From the NCBI GenBank assembly GCA_030428695.1, contig JAUIEM010000527.1:1-5342 (forward strand): a stretch of DNA of 5,342 bases, given 5' to 3'. Source of the stretch: a bacterium. Lineage in GTDB: Bacteria > Planctomycetota > J058 > JAJDCP01. The notes under the pieces were generated by a model. It did not search any database. It was not told the origin of the DNA and was given only the letters and a program-made list of their open reading frames with translations. The translations under genes and the position numbers were made by a program. This document shows, piece by piece, positions 1 to 5,290 of the stretch. Numbering within the stretch: position 1 is the first letter of the stretch; every line of letters begins with the position of its first letter.

Positions 1-288
1 GTGGATCCCGAAGGTGAACCCGGCGAGGAGCACGGGGTCGTCGTCGGACTCGGGGATCTCGACGAACATCCCGGCCGCCCGCGCACCCGATGCGCGGAGG
101 TCGGCGCGCACCCGAGCGAGGAGCAGCTCGCAGCGCCGTTCGACCGTGCGGTCCCAGTTGTCGTGCAACCGCCACTCGTCGCGGAGCCCGTCGACCATGC
201 GCAGGAACCCGGCGTCGTCGAGGGGGAAGGTCACCCACTCGCGCGGGAGACCGATCCCGATCGAGTCGTAGTCGGCGGCGGTCGGCAT
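1..288 (-). CDS. Partial uncharacterised protein, possibly a type VII secretion-linked partner (C-terminus outside window)
   Basis: The frame is open from an ATG at 288 to the window edge with no stop, giving the first 96 residues (begins MPTAADYDSIGIGLPREW). It starts 19 bp after the TAG of the preceding ORF, so the two are probably co-transcribed; no strong Shine-Dalgarno sequence is visible. There are no membrane segments or signal peptide. Visible features are an LPREWVTFPLDD segment near residues 14-25, a Trp- and Arg-rich helical stretch around residues 36-60, and a strand-like acidic end (EIPESDDDPVLL). Small proteins with a 'Leu-Pro-x-x-Trp ... Pro-Leu' opening followed by helices occur next to WXG100/ESX-type genes in actinobacteria; this resemblance is from memory and is weak evidence. 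The function is unknown. The coding call is supported by the sensible amino-acid composition and by position. Confidence 0.6.
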   Translation of the reverse strand, partial: MPTAADYDSIGIGLPREWVTFPLDDAGFLRMVDGLRDEWRLHDNWDRTVERRCELLLARVRADLRASGARAAGMFVEIPESDDDPVLLAGFTFGIH

Positions 289-307
289 GGTGCGAGCGTA
301 CGGCCGT

Positions 308-1006
308 CTATGGGTTGGCCGGGATGATCACCGGCTCGAGGTCGGGCGGCAGGAACTGTTGGTCGAACCACGACCGCTCCTCGGGGAACCGGTTGCGATA
401 GGCGATCTGTGGGAACACGTCGACCGAGCGCTCGAGCGTGAGTTGGTCCGCCGCCACCAGCGCGTCGGGCATGTCGGCGATCCCGGTGATCGTGTCGTAG
501 GCACCCTTCGTGTCCTTGCCCAGACCGAACAGTGCGCGGATGCCGCCGGGCGAGCGGATCACGCCGCCGAGACCGGTCGTCAACGAGGTGCCCGGGGGCA
601 TCGGCAGGATCTTGATGTCGAGCGCCGCGGCTGCCGCTGCGGCGTCGTCGGCTCCGGTGGCCACCGAGTACATCTGCTGGTGCTTCGTGGCCAGGCTGGT
701 CAGCCCCGACTGGACCGTGAACGACGACGGCAGCCCTCGGGCGGCCCGGAACGCCTGGAACGACGACCCGGCGCTGAGCAACACGCCGGCGGCGCTGAGC
801 CCGACGTCCCAACCGCTGACGGTCTCGCCGGTCTCCGGGTACGGTTCCTTCGTGACGTAGAGGATGGTGGTCACCGCCAGCGCGATCGCCGACAGGGCGA
901 AGATGGCGATGACGAACGGCGCGGTGAGCGGGAAGAACAGCGCGACCACCCCGGCGACCATCAACACGACGTCGAGGATCTCCTTCAGATCGCTGCGTCC
1001 GCTGTC
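308..1006 (-). other. C-terminal segment of an unrelated membrane-associated protein, T7SS-linked style
   Basis: These are residues about 713-944 of the chimeric ORF. It has two adjacent hydrophobic helices (about 722-737 and 742-763), a third weaker one near 780-792, an Ala-rich stretch (GADDAAAAAAALDIK), Gly-rich turns (TTGLGGVIRSPGGIRALFGLG) and a Pro-rich tail ending IPANP. The pattern of paired hydrophobic helices followed by a loose Gly/Ala region recalls the central part of actinobacterial WXG/ESX-associated proteins, which normally carry a helical N-terminal domain. That N-terminal part is absent here, so this looks like the 3' portion of a gene whose 5' end lies elsewhere. The family resemblance is inference from pattern only; no catalytic motif is visible. 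Confidence 0.5.
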
Positions 1007-3142
1007 CTCGATCTCGGTGGCGGTGATCTGGCGCCGGTCGGAGGCGGCCAGCATGAGGAAGAGGTCGGCGTAGAAGGCCTGGCGGATGCGGCCCTGGACC
1101 TCGATGATGTCGGCCATCAGCTCGCCCAGGCACTCGCTCGTCACGTCCGACAGGAAGCGGTTCGGCAGCGGATGCTCCCCGAGCATCGACCTGCGCAGGT
1201 AGGCGGCCTCGAGGGCCTCGCGCAGCGTCGCCTTGTTCTCCTCGCCAGACTTCGACTTCCGCCCGAGGCGAGCCTTGATCGAACGGATCTCGCCCTCGAC
1301 GACGTCCCGCTTCGCCTCCCACGCGGCGACCTTCTCCCGGCCTTCTTCGCTGGCGCGCTGCTCGTCCTCGAGCTCGGCCAGCGGCCCAGTCGCAATGCCG
1401 ACCGCGGGGCTCTTCCCGGCGCCGCTCGGCATGACGATCAGGCCGAACCCGGCGACCGGGCGAGGCTCCCCCTGGAGGACGATGCGGAACTTCGGCGCGA
1501 TCGCCATCCCGGCGGCGCACAGCACGGCGTGTGCGACCGGGCAGGGCTTCATCTGCACCGCGCGGGCCGTCGCCTCGACGAGCGCGAGCGGAGCCGGCAG
1601 CCCGCGGAACAGCGCGCGGACGCCCATCTCGGGCAGGCCCGCGTCCTCGAGCGGGAGCGGGTCGTCCCACGGCTCCATCGCTTCCTGCGCCTCGGCCGCG
1701 CCTGTCGCCTTGCCGTGGTACTCGAGATCGGCGGGACCGAGCCGGGCCGTGTTCGCGTAGACCTTCCCGTCGTCCTCGTCCTCGTGCTCGAAGTAGACGG
1801 TCGCCTTGCCGTCTTCGCCCAGGCCGACGATGAACCCGATGTTCGGTCCGGCGTCTGCTCGCCGGCGCTTCCCTCCCCCGTCGTGGCACTTCACGGTGTC
1901 CCCGAGATGGAGAGTGCGCCCGGCACGGTCGCAGACCTTCCCGCGGGCGTCGTCGGCGTAGACCGGCCGCTTCCGCCGGCCGACCTCGAGCAGCGGCTCG
2001 CGAGCAGCGGACGCGCCTCCTGTGGGCCGGCTTCGGCGGTCAGCCTTCGGCCGCGGGTTCTCCGCCAGCGCCTTCTCCGCGGTGCGGATCGCAGCACGGG
2101 GCTTCTCCTGGACCCACGCCCCACAGGCCGGGGACGCGTCGAGGATCGCGAGCACCTCGTCGAGGGTCTCCGCCTCGCCGGAGCGGACCGCCAGGTTGGC
2201 GATGGCCATCGCGGGCTCTGACCGGTCGCTGTAGCCGCGACCGTGCCAGGCGTCGTCCGCCTTCTGGCTGTTCTCGCGGTAGCGGTGCCAGCCAGGCGGC
2301 ACCGGCGGAAGAGCACCGATGGTCTCCCGGTCGGAAGCCTTGCCCCTCGGGCTCGCTTTCCGTCGGGGCTTCCCGGCCCACTCCTCGGCCGCGAGCTCGG
2401 GGTCGACCTCGAGGCGCTCGACGAGCTCGGCCAGCGTGTAGCGGTAGCTCGGCTCGAAGTTGTACAGCTCGCAGCGGACCGGGTTCGCCGGGTCCTTCCT
2501 GTGCCACGTCGACGGGACCCGGAGGACCCGCGCCAGATCGTGCACGGTGTCGCCGTTCGTGCGCTCTGCCATCGCCCGGTTGCAGGCCTTCACCAGCGCC
2601 AGCGCGGGGCCTTCGGCTGGATCGGCGAGCAGCCAGTACGCATGCCAGCCGCGGCCGGAGAAGACGAGGATGGACGGCTCGAAGGGCGCGCCCTCGAGCG
2701 CGCGGAACGCGTCGTCGAGGGCAGCCTGCCGCGCTTCGTCGGGCGCCTCCCGCCAAGCTCGTTCCTTCGCCGCCTTCTTCTTCATCCCGCCGGCGACGAG
2801 CTCGGCCCGGGCTTCGGCGATCGCTCCGAAGTCGCAGGCGTCCACCTCGACCCACACGGCGCGGACGTCGAGCACGTCGGCCTCGGTGCCGCGGCCTCGC
2901 TTCGGGGCGCTGCGGAGGCTCGCGACGCCCGCGTACGTGCCGATGAACCGGTCGTCGGCGGCCCACTCGAGAGCCAGCTTCGCGCCGGAGTAGGGCGACT
3001 TCGGGTGCCGGTAGCGGTGTTGCCTCCGGTCGTCGGGGTGGAACTGCGCGACGCAGAAGATGCTCCCTCGCGGGTGCAGGGCCTCGAGCAGCTGCTCGGC
3101 CTGCTTCGTCCGGGTTCGCGTTCCGGTCTCTCGAGCGATCAT
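308..3142 (-). CDS. RepB-like primase / truncated DUF3987 ATPase, fused in frame to a portal fragment and a membrane-protein C-terminus (chimeric ORF, 944 aa)
   Basis: The ATG at 3142 is chosen because it overlaps the previous stop as ATGA and follows an AAAGGGGA ribosome binding site; the frame is open further upstream, but that extension is only the shadow of the zinc-ribbon gene. Residues about 20-250 look like a RepB-type primase: acidic VEVDACD (99-104), FSGRGWHAYW (161-170, His167) and DLARVLRVP...WHRK (202-216). This fold makes RNA or DNA primers on phages and plasmids. A helical segment (about 304-355) resembles a primase C-terminal domain. Residues about 398-477 resemble a small SH3-like barrel. 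From about 540 a DUF3987 P-loop ATPase begins, with Walker A PSGAGKS at 572-578, then the usual charged coiled-coil insert (about 588-652). It ends at about 678 before any Walker B, sensor or arginine-finger region. Residues about 677-712 match podovirus portal proteins. Residues about 713-944 are unrelated, with two hydrophobic segments (about 722-737, 742-763). The primase identity is firm; the intact fusion being a real protein is doubtful. Confidence 0.75.
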   Translation of the reverse strand: MIARETGTRTRTKQAEQLLEALHPRGSIFCVAQFHPDDRRQHRYRHPKSPYSGAKLALEWAADDRFIGTYAGVASLRSAPKRGRGTEADVLDVRAVWVEVDACDFGAIAEARAELVAGGMKKKAAKERAWREAPDEARQAALDDAFRALEGAPFEPSILVFSGRGWHAYWLLADPAEGPALALVKACNRAMAERTNGDTVHDLARVLRVPSTWHRKDPANPVRCELYNFEPSYRYTLAELVERLEVDPELAAEEWAGKPRRKASPRGKASDRETIGALPPVPPGWHRYRENSQKADDAWHGRGYSDRSEPAMAIANLAVRSGEAETLDEVLAILDASPACGAWVQEKPRAAIRTAEKALAENPRPKADRRSRPTGGASAAREPLLEVGRRKRPVYADDARGKVCDRAGRTLHLGDTVKCHDGGGKRRRADAGPNIGFIVGLGEDGKATVYFEHEDEDDGKVYANTARLGPADLEYHGKATGAAEAQEAMEPWDDPLPLEDAGLPEMGVRALFRGLPAPLALVEATARAVQMKPCPVAHAVLCAAGMAIAPKFRIVLQGEPRPVAGFGLIVMPSGAGKSPAVGIATGPLAELEDEQRASEEGREKVAAWEAKRDVVEGEIRSIKARLGRKSKSGEENKATLREALEAAYLRRSMLGEHPLPNRFLSDVTSECLGELMADIIEVQGRIRQAFYADLFLMLAASDRRQITATEIEDSGRSDLKEILDVVLMVAGVVALFFPLTAPFVIAIFALSAIALAVTTILYVTKEPYPETGETVSGWDVGLSAAGVLLSAGSSFQAFRAARGLPSSFTVQSGLTSLATKHQQMYSVATGADDAAAAAAALDIKILPMPPGTSLTTGLGGVIRSPGGIRALFGLGKDTKGAYDTITGIADMPDALVAADQLTLERSVDVFPQIAYRNRFPEERSWFDQQFLPPDLEPVIIPANP
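1007..1117 (-). other. Short fragment of a podovirus-type phage portal (head-tail connector) protein
   Basis: About 33-37 residues in the middle of the chimeric ORF include IRQAFYADLFLMLA followed by DRRQITATEIE. The podovirus head-tail connector (portal) family has a conserved segment of the form 'I-x-x-AF-x-x-DLF-x-ML-x(3-5)-R-x-Q-x-TATE(V/I)-x-x-R-x-EEK'. Here the match is strong up to ATEIE and is lost abruptly after it: the expected charged EEK helix is replaced by DSGRSDLKE and a membrane helix. Upstream, the match begins around MADIIEVQGR, exactly where the DUF3987 domain stops matching its own family. The fragment is only about 105-110 bp and cannot be a working portal protein, which is normally several hundred residues. 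Confidence 0.65.
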
Positions 3143-3531
3143 CGGGCGTCCCCTTTCGGACCTTCGCCCTCGGCGCGGGCTTTGAGCCAGTCGAGCGCGG
3201 CTTTCCAGTCGTCGCGGCTGAGCTTCCACAGCAAGCTGTGCGCGTACGCGGCCATCGGGACGGTCGCGCCCGCCGGCGCTCCGCGTAGCCAGTCGATCAG
3301 GACCGATGCGACGCGCTTCGGCGGCGGGTTCTGCTTGAACAGCCGGCGCATGAGGCCGCGCTGCTTGTCGGTGATGGGCGCGTCGACGGTGCGCGGCTTC
3401 TGCTTCCATCCGATGTGCTCGCCGCAGCCGCGACAACGGAGCTCGCGATGGTGCGGGCCTCGGCCGGGCCGCTCCTCGATCTCGGTGTGGCCGCACTTGC
3501 GGCAGGCGAGCGGGTCGGGTGCGCTGCTCAT
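3139..3531 (-). CDS. Zinc-ribbon protein, 130 aa
   Basis: It starts at the ATG at 3531, which overlaps the preceding stop as ATGA and follows a GAGGGGG ribosome binding site 8 bases upstream; its own TGA overlaps the primase start in the same way. The N-terminus has two Cys pairs, C10-x2-C13 and C33-x2-C36, nineteen residues apart, the pattern of a zinc ribbon, often used for nucleic-acid or protein contacts. The linker is basic and His-rich (GRGPHHREL). After a Lys/Pro segment comes a helical half (ITDKQRGLMRRLFKQN, then VLIDWLRGAPAG and WKAALDWLKARA) with no catalytic motif. Being coupled directly to the primase suggests a replication accessory role, such as template binding or loading; this is inference from position. 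The specific family is not recognised. Confidence 0.8.
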   Translation of the reverse strand: MSSAPDPLACRKCGHTEIEERPGRGPHHRELRCRGCGEHIGWKQKPRTVDAPITDKQRGLMRRLFKQNPPPKRVASVLIDWLRGAPAGATVPMAAYAHSLLWKLSRDDWKAALDWLKARAEGEGPKGDAR

Positions 3532-3899
3532 GCCGGTGTCCCCCTCGAGCCGATCCACAGGAGCCGGAGCTGAGCGGTGCGCTCGGGATCGGGCGCCCAG
3601 GTCGCCCACGCTTCGGGCGGGAGGGGCTGCGCGGTGTCGCGACCTCGGAGCTTCAGGGCCCGCCGGAAGCCGCCCACGATGCTGGCCGCCGTCCCGCGTT
3701 GCGCCGGGCGCCGCTCGCACTGGCGCTCCGCGTCGAGGCGCTTCCGTTCGGCGAGCTGGCGCGCGGCGAGCTCGGCAACGGCTTCGTCGCCGGTGGCCTT
3801 GACGAGCTGCTCGCCGGCGGGCATGATGGGGTTGCTGTGTCCGCTGCTCGACCGCCGTTGACCTCGCCCAGGCCGGCGGTCGGTGTCTTTGTTGGTCAT
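3528..3899 (-). CDS. Uncharacterised small basic protein, 123 aa
   Basis: The start is the ATG at 3899 (MTNKDTDRRPGRG), placed by a GGGAGGTG ribosome binding site 7 bases upstream and an ATGA overlap with the HTH gene's stop. An upstream in-frame ATG exists but would lie inside the HTH gene, so it is not used. The first 25 residues are Arg/Ser/Gly-rich and probably disordered. Residues about 30-65 form an Ala/Glu/Arg-rich helix (ATGDEAVAELAARQLAERKR), possibly a coiled coil. The C-terminal half has a basic stretch (GGFRRALKLRGRD) followed by PLPPEAWATWAPDPE with three Trp residues in all. There is no recognised domain, signal peptide or membrane segment. Its position between an HTH gene and a zinc-ribbon/primase pair suggests an accessory role in the same early operon, but no function can be assigned. 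Confidence 0.7.
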   Translation of the reverse strand: MTNKDTDRRPGRGQRRSSSGHSNPIMPAGEQLVKATGDEAVAELAARQLAERKRLDAERQCERRPAQRGTAASIVGGFRRALKLRGRDTAQPLPPEAWATWAPDPERTAQLRLLWIGSRGTPA

Positions 3900-4099
3900 C
3901 CGGTCGCACCTCCCGCGGTCGGTGCGCCCTCCAGGCATCGCTCGATCCAGGCGAGAATGTCGATCTTCCGTAGCAGCATGCGACCCCCGCACCCGGGCGC
4001 TTTGCGCAGCTCGCCGTCCTCGATCGCCTGACGCAGGCGCTGCTCAGAGATGAGCCCGCCCAACTCGACAGATGCCCCTCGTGGTGTGTACAGCTCCAT
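3896..4099 (-). CDS. Small winged-HTH DNA-binding protein, excisionase/AlpA-like, 67 aa
   Basis: It begins at the ATG at 4099 (MELYTPRGASVELGG), preceded by a good GAGGTGG ribosome binding site. Residues about 16-33 (LISEQRLRQAIEDGELRK) form the helix-turn-helix. A Gly-rich wing follows (PGCGGRMLLRK, about 35-45), then a closing helix with the DILAWIERCL signature (47-56). This layout is that of the 'helix-turn-helix domain 17'/excisionase type of the MerR-like superfamily. Such proteins act either as recombination directionality factors or as small transcription regulators in phages and integrative elements. It is the first gene of the four-gene operon and sits just downstream of a region with repeated GGAACGC motifs that could be its binding sites (inference). 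No integrase gene is in the window, so excisionase versus regulator cannot be decided. A GTG nine codons upstream is a weaker alternative start. Confidence 0.82.
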   Translation of the reverse strand: MELYTPRGASVELGGLISEQRLRQAIEDGELRKAPGCGGRMLLRKIDILAWIERCLEGAPTAGGATG

Positions 4100-4103
4100 C
4101 GGT

Positions 4104-4110
4104 CCACCTC
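4104..4110 (-). promoter_or_regulatory. Ribosome binding site of the HTH gene
   Basis: The minus strand reads GAGGTGG four bases before the ATG at 4099. It fixes this start over the longer in-frame extensions to 4213. The same CGAGGTGG octamer recurs 19 bp upstream (4123-4130), in front of no good start codon. Confidence 0.65.
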
Positions 4111-4155
4111 GGTTCTTGCGCGCCACCTCGACACGCGATCTACCTACGGCGAAAA

Positions 4156-4263
4156 GGAACGCCCATGGAACGCCCGTCCCATCGACGTTCCATGCCGTGC
4201 GGCGGCCCGGCAAGCGGGCTACAGGAATTTGATAAAACTTCTTTCACCCGTCCGATGGAACGC
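4156..4263. promoter_or_regulatory. Cluster of GGAACGC motifs with AT-rich patch: candidate operator or iteron region
   Basis: On the plus strand GGAACGCC occurs at 4156-4163 and again at 4167-4174, exactly 11 bp (about one helical turn) apart; GGAACGCG occurs at 4257-4264. A perfect 9-bp inverted repeat, CATGGAACG (4164-4172) and CGTTCCATG (4186-4194), is separated by 13 bp. Between the outer motifs lies an unusually AT-rich patch (about 4222-4247, including AATTTGATAAAAC) in otherwise GC-rich DNA. The region sits between the 304-aa gene and the HTH gene, ahead of a primase operon. It is therefore likely to contain the operon promoter and regulator sites; an iteron-type replication origin is a second possibility. 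No convincing -35/-10 pair could be fixed. Confidence 0.5.
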
Positions 4264-4277
4264 GTTTCTCGTTGTGT

Positions 4278-4293
4278 CCGGACAAGTGTTCGG
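4278..4293. promoter_or_regulatory. LexA-like (SOS) box candidate
   Basis: The minus strand reads CCGAACACTTGTCCGG. The actinobacterial LexA box is CGAAC-N4-GTTCG; here the core is CGAAC-N4-GTCCG, one mismatch in the core. It lies just past the stop of the 304-aa gene and about 180 bp ahead of the HTH operon, so it could tie the operon to DNA damage, as in many prophages. The overlapping TGTCCGGACA (4275-4284) is itself a perfect 10-bp palindrome, so a different regulator is equally possible. Confidence 0.3.
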
Positions 4294-4297
4294 AGGC

Positions 4298-5212
4298 TCA
4301 GACCTGGTGGAGGGAGTCTCCTCCGAGCTTCCGCTTCAGGATCTTCGCGGCGAGGGGACCGAGCTTCTCCCGCCCGCCGACCTGACAGCCAAGGTGGTAG
4401 CTCTTTTCGAGCGCAGAGCCCCTCCGCATCCTCGACGCGTGGATTTTGACGCGTCGGGCGATCTCCGCCTTCTTCGCAGTAGGGGTGCGCAGCGCCTCCT
4501 CGTAGACTTGGCGTGCGATCTCCTCCAGGGACCTGCCATCGGGCGCCGCGGCCTGCTCCTCCTCGGCCTGCCCGGCCGGCACGACTTCGACAGCCTGCCC
4601 GGCCGGCACGGCCTCGACTTCCGGCTCCTCCTCGTCCGCTTCCGCGTTGGGATCGACCGACGCCGGCACCGACGGCTCCTCGTATTCGATCAGCCGCAGG
4701 AGCGCGCAGAACGATGCGGCGTCTTCTTCGTAGGCGAGCGCGGCCTGGCGGGCGAGCTCGCGCGAGCGCTTGAACCGGCGCAGCACCAGCGCGCGGAACG
4801 CGGCCCGCGCCTGCCTCGTCTCGCCGTCGCGCTTCACGATGCGGACGATGCGCGCCGCCTCGGCGGCGATGTGCTGGATGTCCGGGTCGGTCCGCAGGCC
4901 GATGCGAAGCCCGTCGAGGAGCGGCAGCTTGATGGCCTCGGCCGTGAGCTGCGCGATCACCGGGTGAAGCTCGCGCGCGGCGAGGTCCTCGTGCACCTTG
5001 TCGAGGGCGCGGTCGAGCAGGGCGTCGGCCTCGGCCTGCCCGGCCGGCACGGCGCTGGCCGGGTCGTAGCTCGCCAGGCCGAGCAGGGCGGCGAGGGCGC
5101 GCTGGTCGCGCCGGCGCTGCTCCTCGGCCTTGGTCTCGGCGAGCTCCCGCAGGTCGGGGTGTGCCTCGAGCTCGCCCGGCCGCAGGAAGTAGGACAGTTC
5201 CTCGGGTCGCAT
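4298..5212 (-). CDS. Uncharacterised helical protein with acidic linker and C-terminal basic domain, 304 aa
   Basis: The ATG at 5212 follows a GGAGGG ribosome binding site seven bases upstream. The frame stays open to the window edge, but the extension uses TTA, ATA and CTA codons that are rare in GC-rich genes, so it is judged non-coding. Residues 1-50 are charged helices (ELRELAETKAEEQRRRDQ type). Residues about 62-180 are helical, with LHPVIAQLTAEAIKLPLLDGLRIGLR and an Arg-rich FRALVLRRFKRSREL segment. Residues about 185-235 are an acidic, low-complexity linker. Residues about 236-304 are basic, with a possible helix-turn-helix around TAKKAEIARRVKIHASRM. The heptapeptide VPAGQA(E/V) appears three times, at 55-61, 202-208 and 211-217. 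There are no membrane segments, signal peptide or catalytic motif. The domain layout (helical body, acidic linker, basic C-terminus) would suit a DNA-binding regulator or scaffold, but I do not recognise the family. It is separated from the primase operon by 198 bp and probably has its own promoter. Confidence 0.75.
   Translation of the reverse strand: MRPEELSYFLRPGELEAHPDLRELAETKAEEQRRRDQRALAALLGLASYDPASAVPAGQAEADALLDRALDKVHEDLAARELHPVIAQLTAEAIKLPLLDGLRIGLRTDPDIQHIAAEAARIVRIVKRDGETRQARAAFRALVLRRFKRSRELARQAALAYEEDAASFCALLRLIEYEEPSVPASVDPNAEADEEEPEVEAVPAGQAVEVVPAGQAEEEQAAAPDGRSLEEIARQVYEEALRTPTAKKAEIARRVKIHASRMRRGSALEKSYHLGCQVGGREKLGPLAAKILKRKLGGDSLHQV
4561..4610. repeat. Two tandem-spaced copies of an 18-bp GC-rich direct repeat inside the 304-aa gene
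   Basis: Identical 18-bp copies lie at 4566-4583 and 4593-4610 (start points 27 bp apart), each encoding VPAGQA on the minus strand with the same codons through the shared stretch. Each carries the palindromic core CCGGCCGG. A third copy lies more than 400 bp away at 5034-5051. Confidence 0.85.
5029..5051. repeat. Third dispersed copy of the VPAGQA-encoding repeat
   Basis: This copy is identical over 23 bp to 4561-4583, in the same orientation and reading frame. It interrupts the N-terminal helical region at residues 55-61, between a DPASA turn and an ADALLDRAL helix. Confidence 0.85.
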
Positions 5213-5250
5213 GCGCGCGCCCTCCAGCCGCCGCTGGTTCTTGACGGGGT

Positions 5251-5290
5251 GCGCTGATAGACTTCGGGAACCACACCGGTCTATCAGCGC
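5251..5290. promoter_or_regulatory. Perfect 12-bp inverted repeat upstream of the 304-aa gene
   Basis: The arms GCGCTGATAGAC (5251-5262) and GTCTATCAGCGC (5279-5290) match perfectly around a 16-base spacer. It lies 38 bp upstream of the ATG at 5212, so it is well placed for an operator or a 5'-leader hairpin. No T-run follows on either strand, which argues against an intrinsic terminator. Arm centres are 28 bp apart. A dimeric regulator site or a recombinase/origin site would also fit; the gene's own product is a possible ligand (inference). The remaining 52 bp to the window edge show no gene. Confidence 0.65.

Noticed and set aside
3143..3496. N-terminal extension of the primase frame to 3496
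   Set aside because: The extension is Arg/His/Ala-rich shadow of the zinc-ribbon gene; the ATG at 3142 has a ribosome binding site and an ATGA overlap.
287..3802. Long plus-strand open frames (287-2221 and 2243-3802)
   Set aside because: Arg/Gly/Pro-rich translations without domains that lie opposite well-supported minus-strand genes; typical antisense shadows in GC-rich DNA.
4205..4219. Small hairpin GCCCG-GCAAG-CGGGC as a terminator for the 304-aa gene
   Set aside because: Only a 5-bp stem, and in the minus-strand direction it is followed by GC-rich sequence with no T-run.
4100..4300. tRNA gene or attachment site next to the excisionase-like gene
   Set aside because: No cloverleaf, CCA end or T-arm consensus was seen, and no integrase or duplicated core sequence is in the window.
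4229..5257. Plus-strand 342-codon open frame opposite the 304-aa gene
   Set aside because: No ribosome binding site was identified and no domain is visible; the minus-strand gene has a good start signal and sensible composition.
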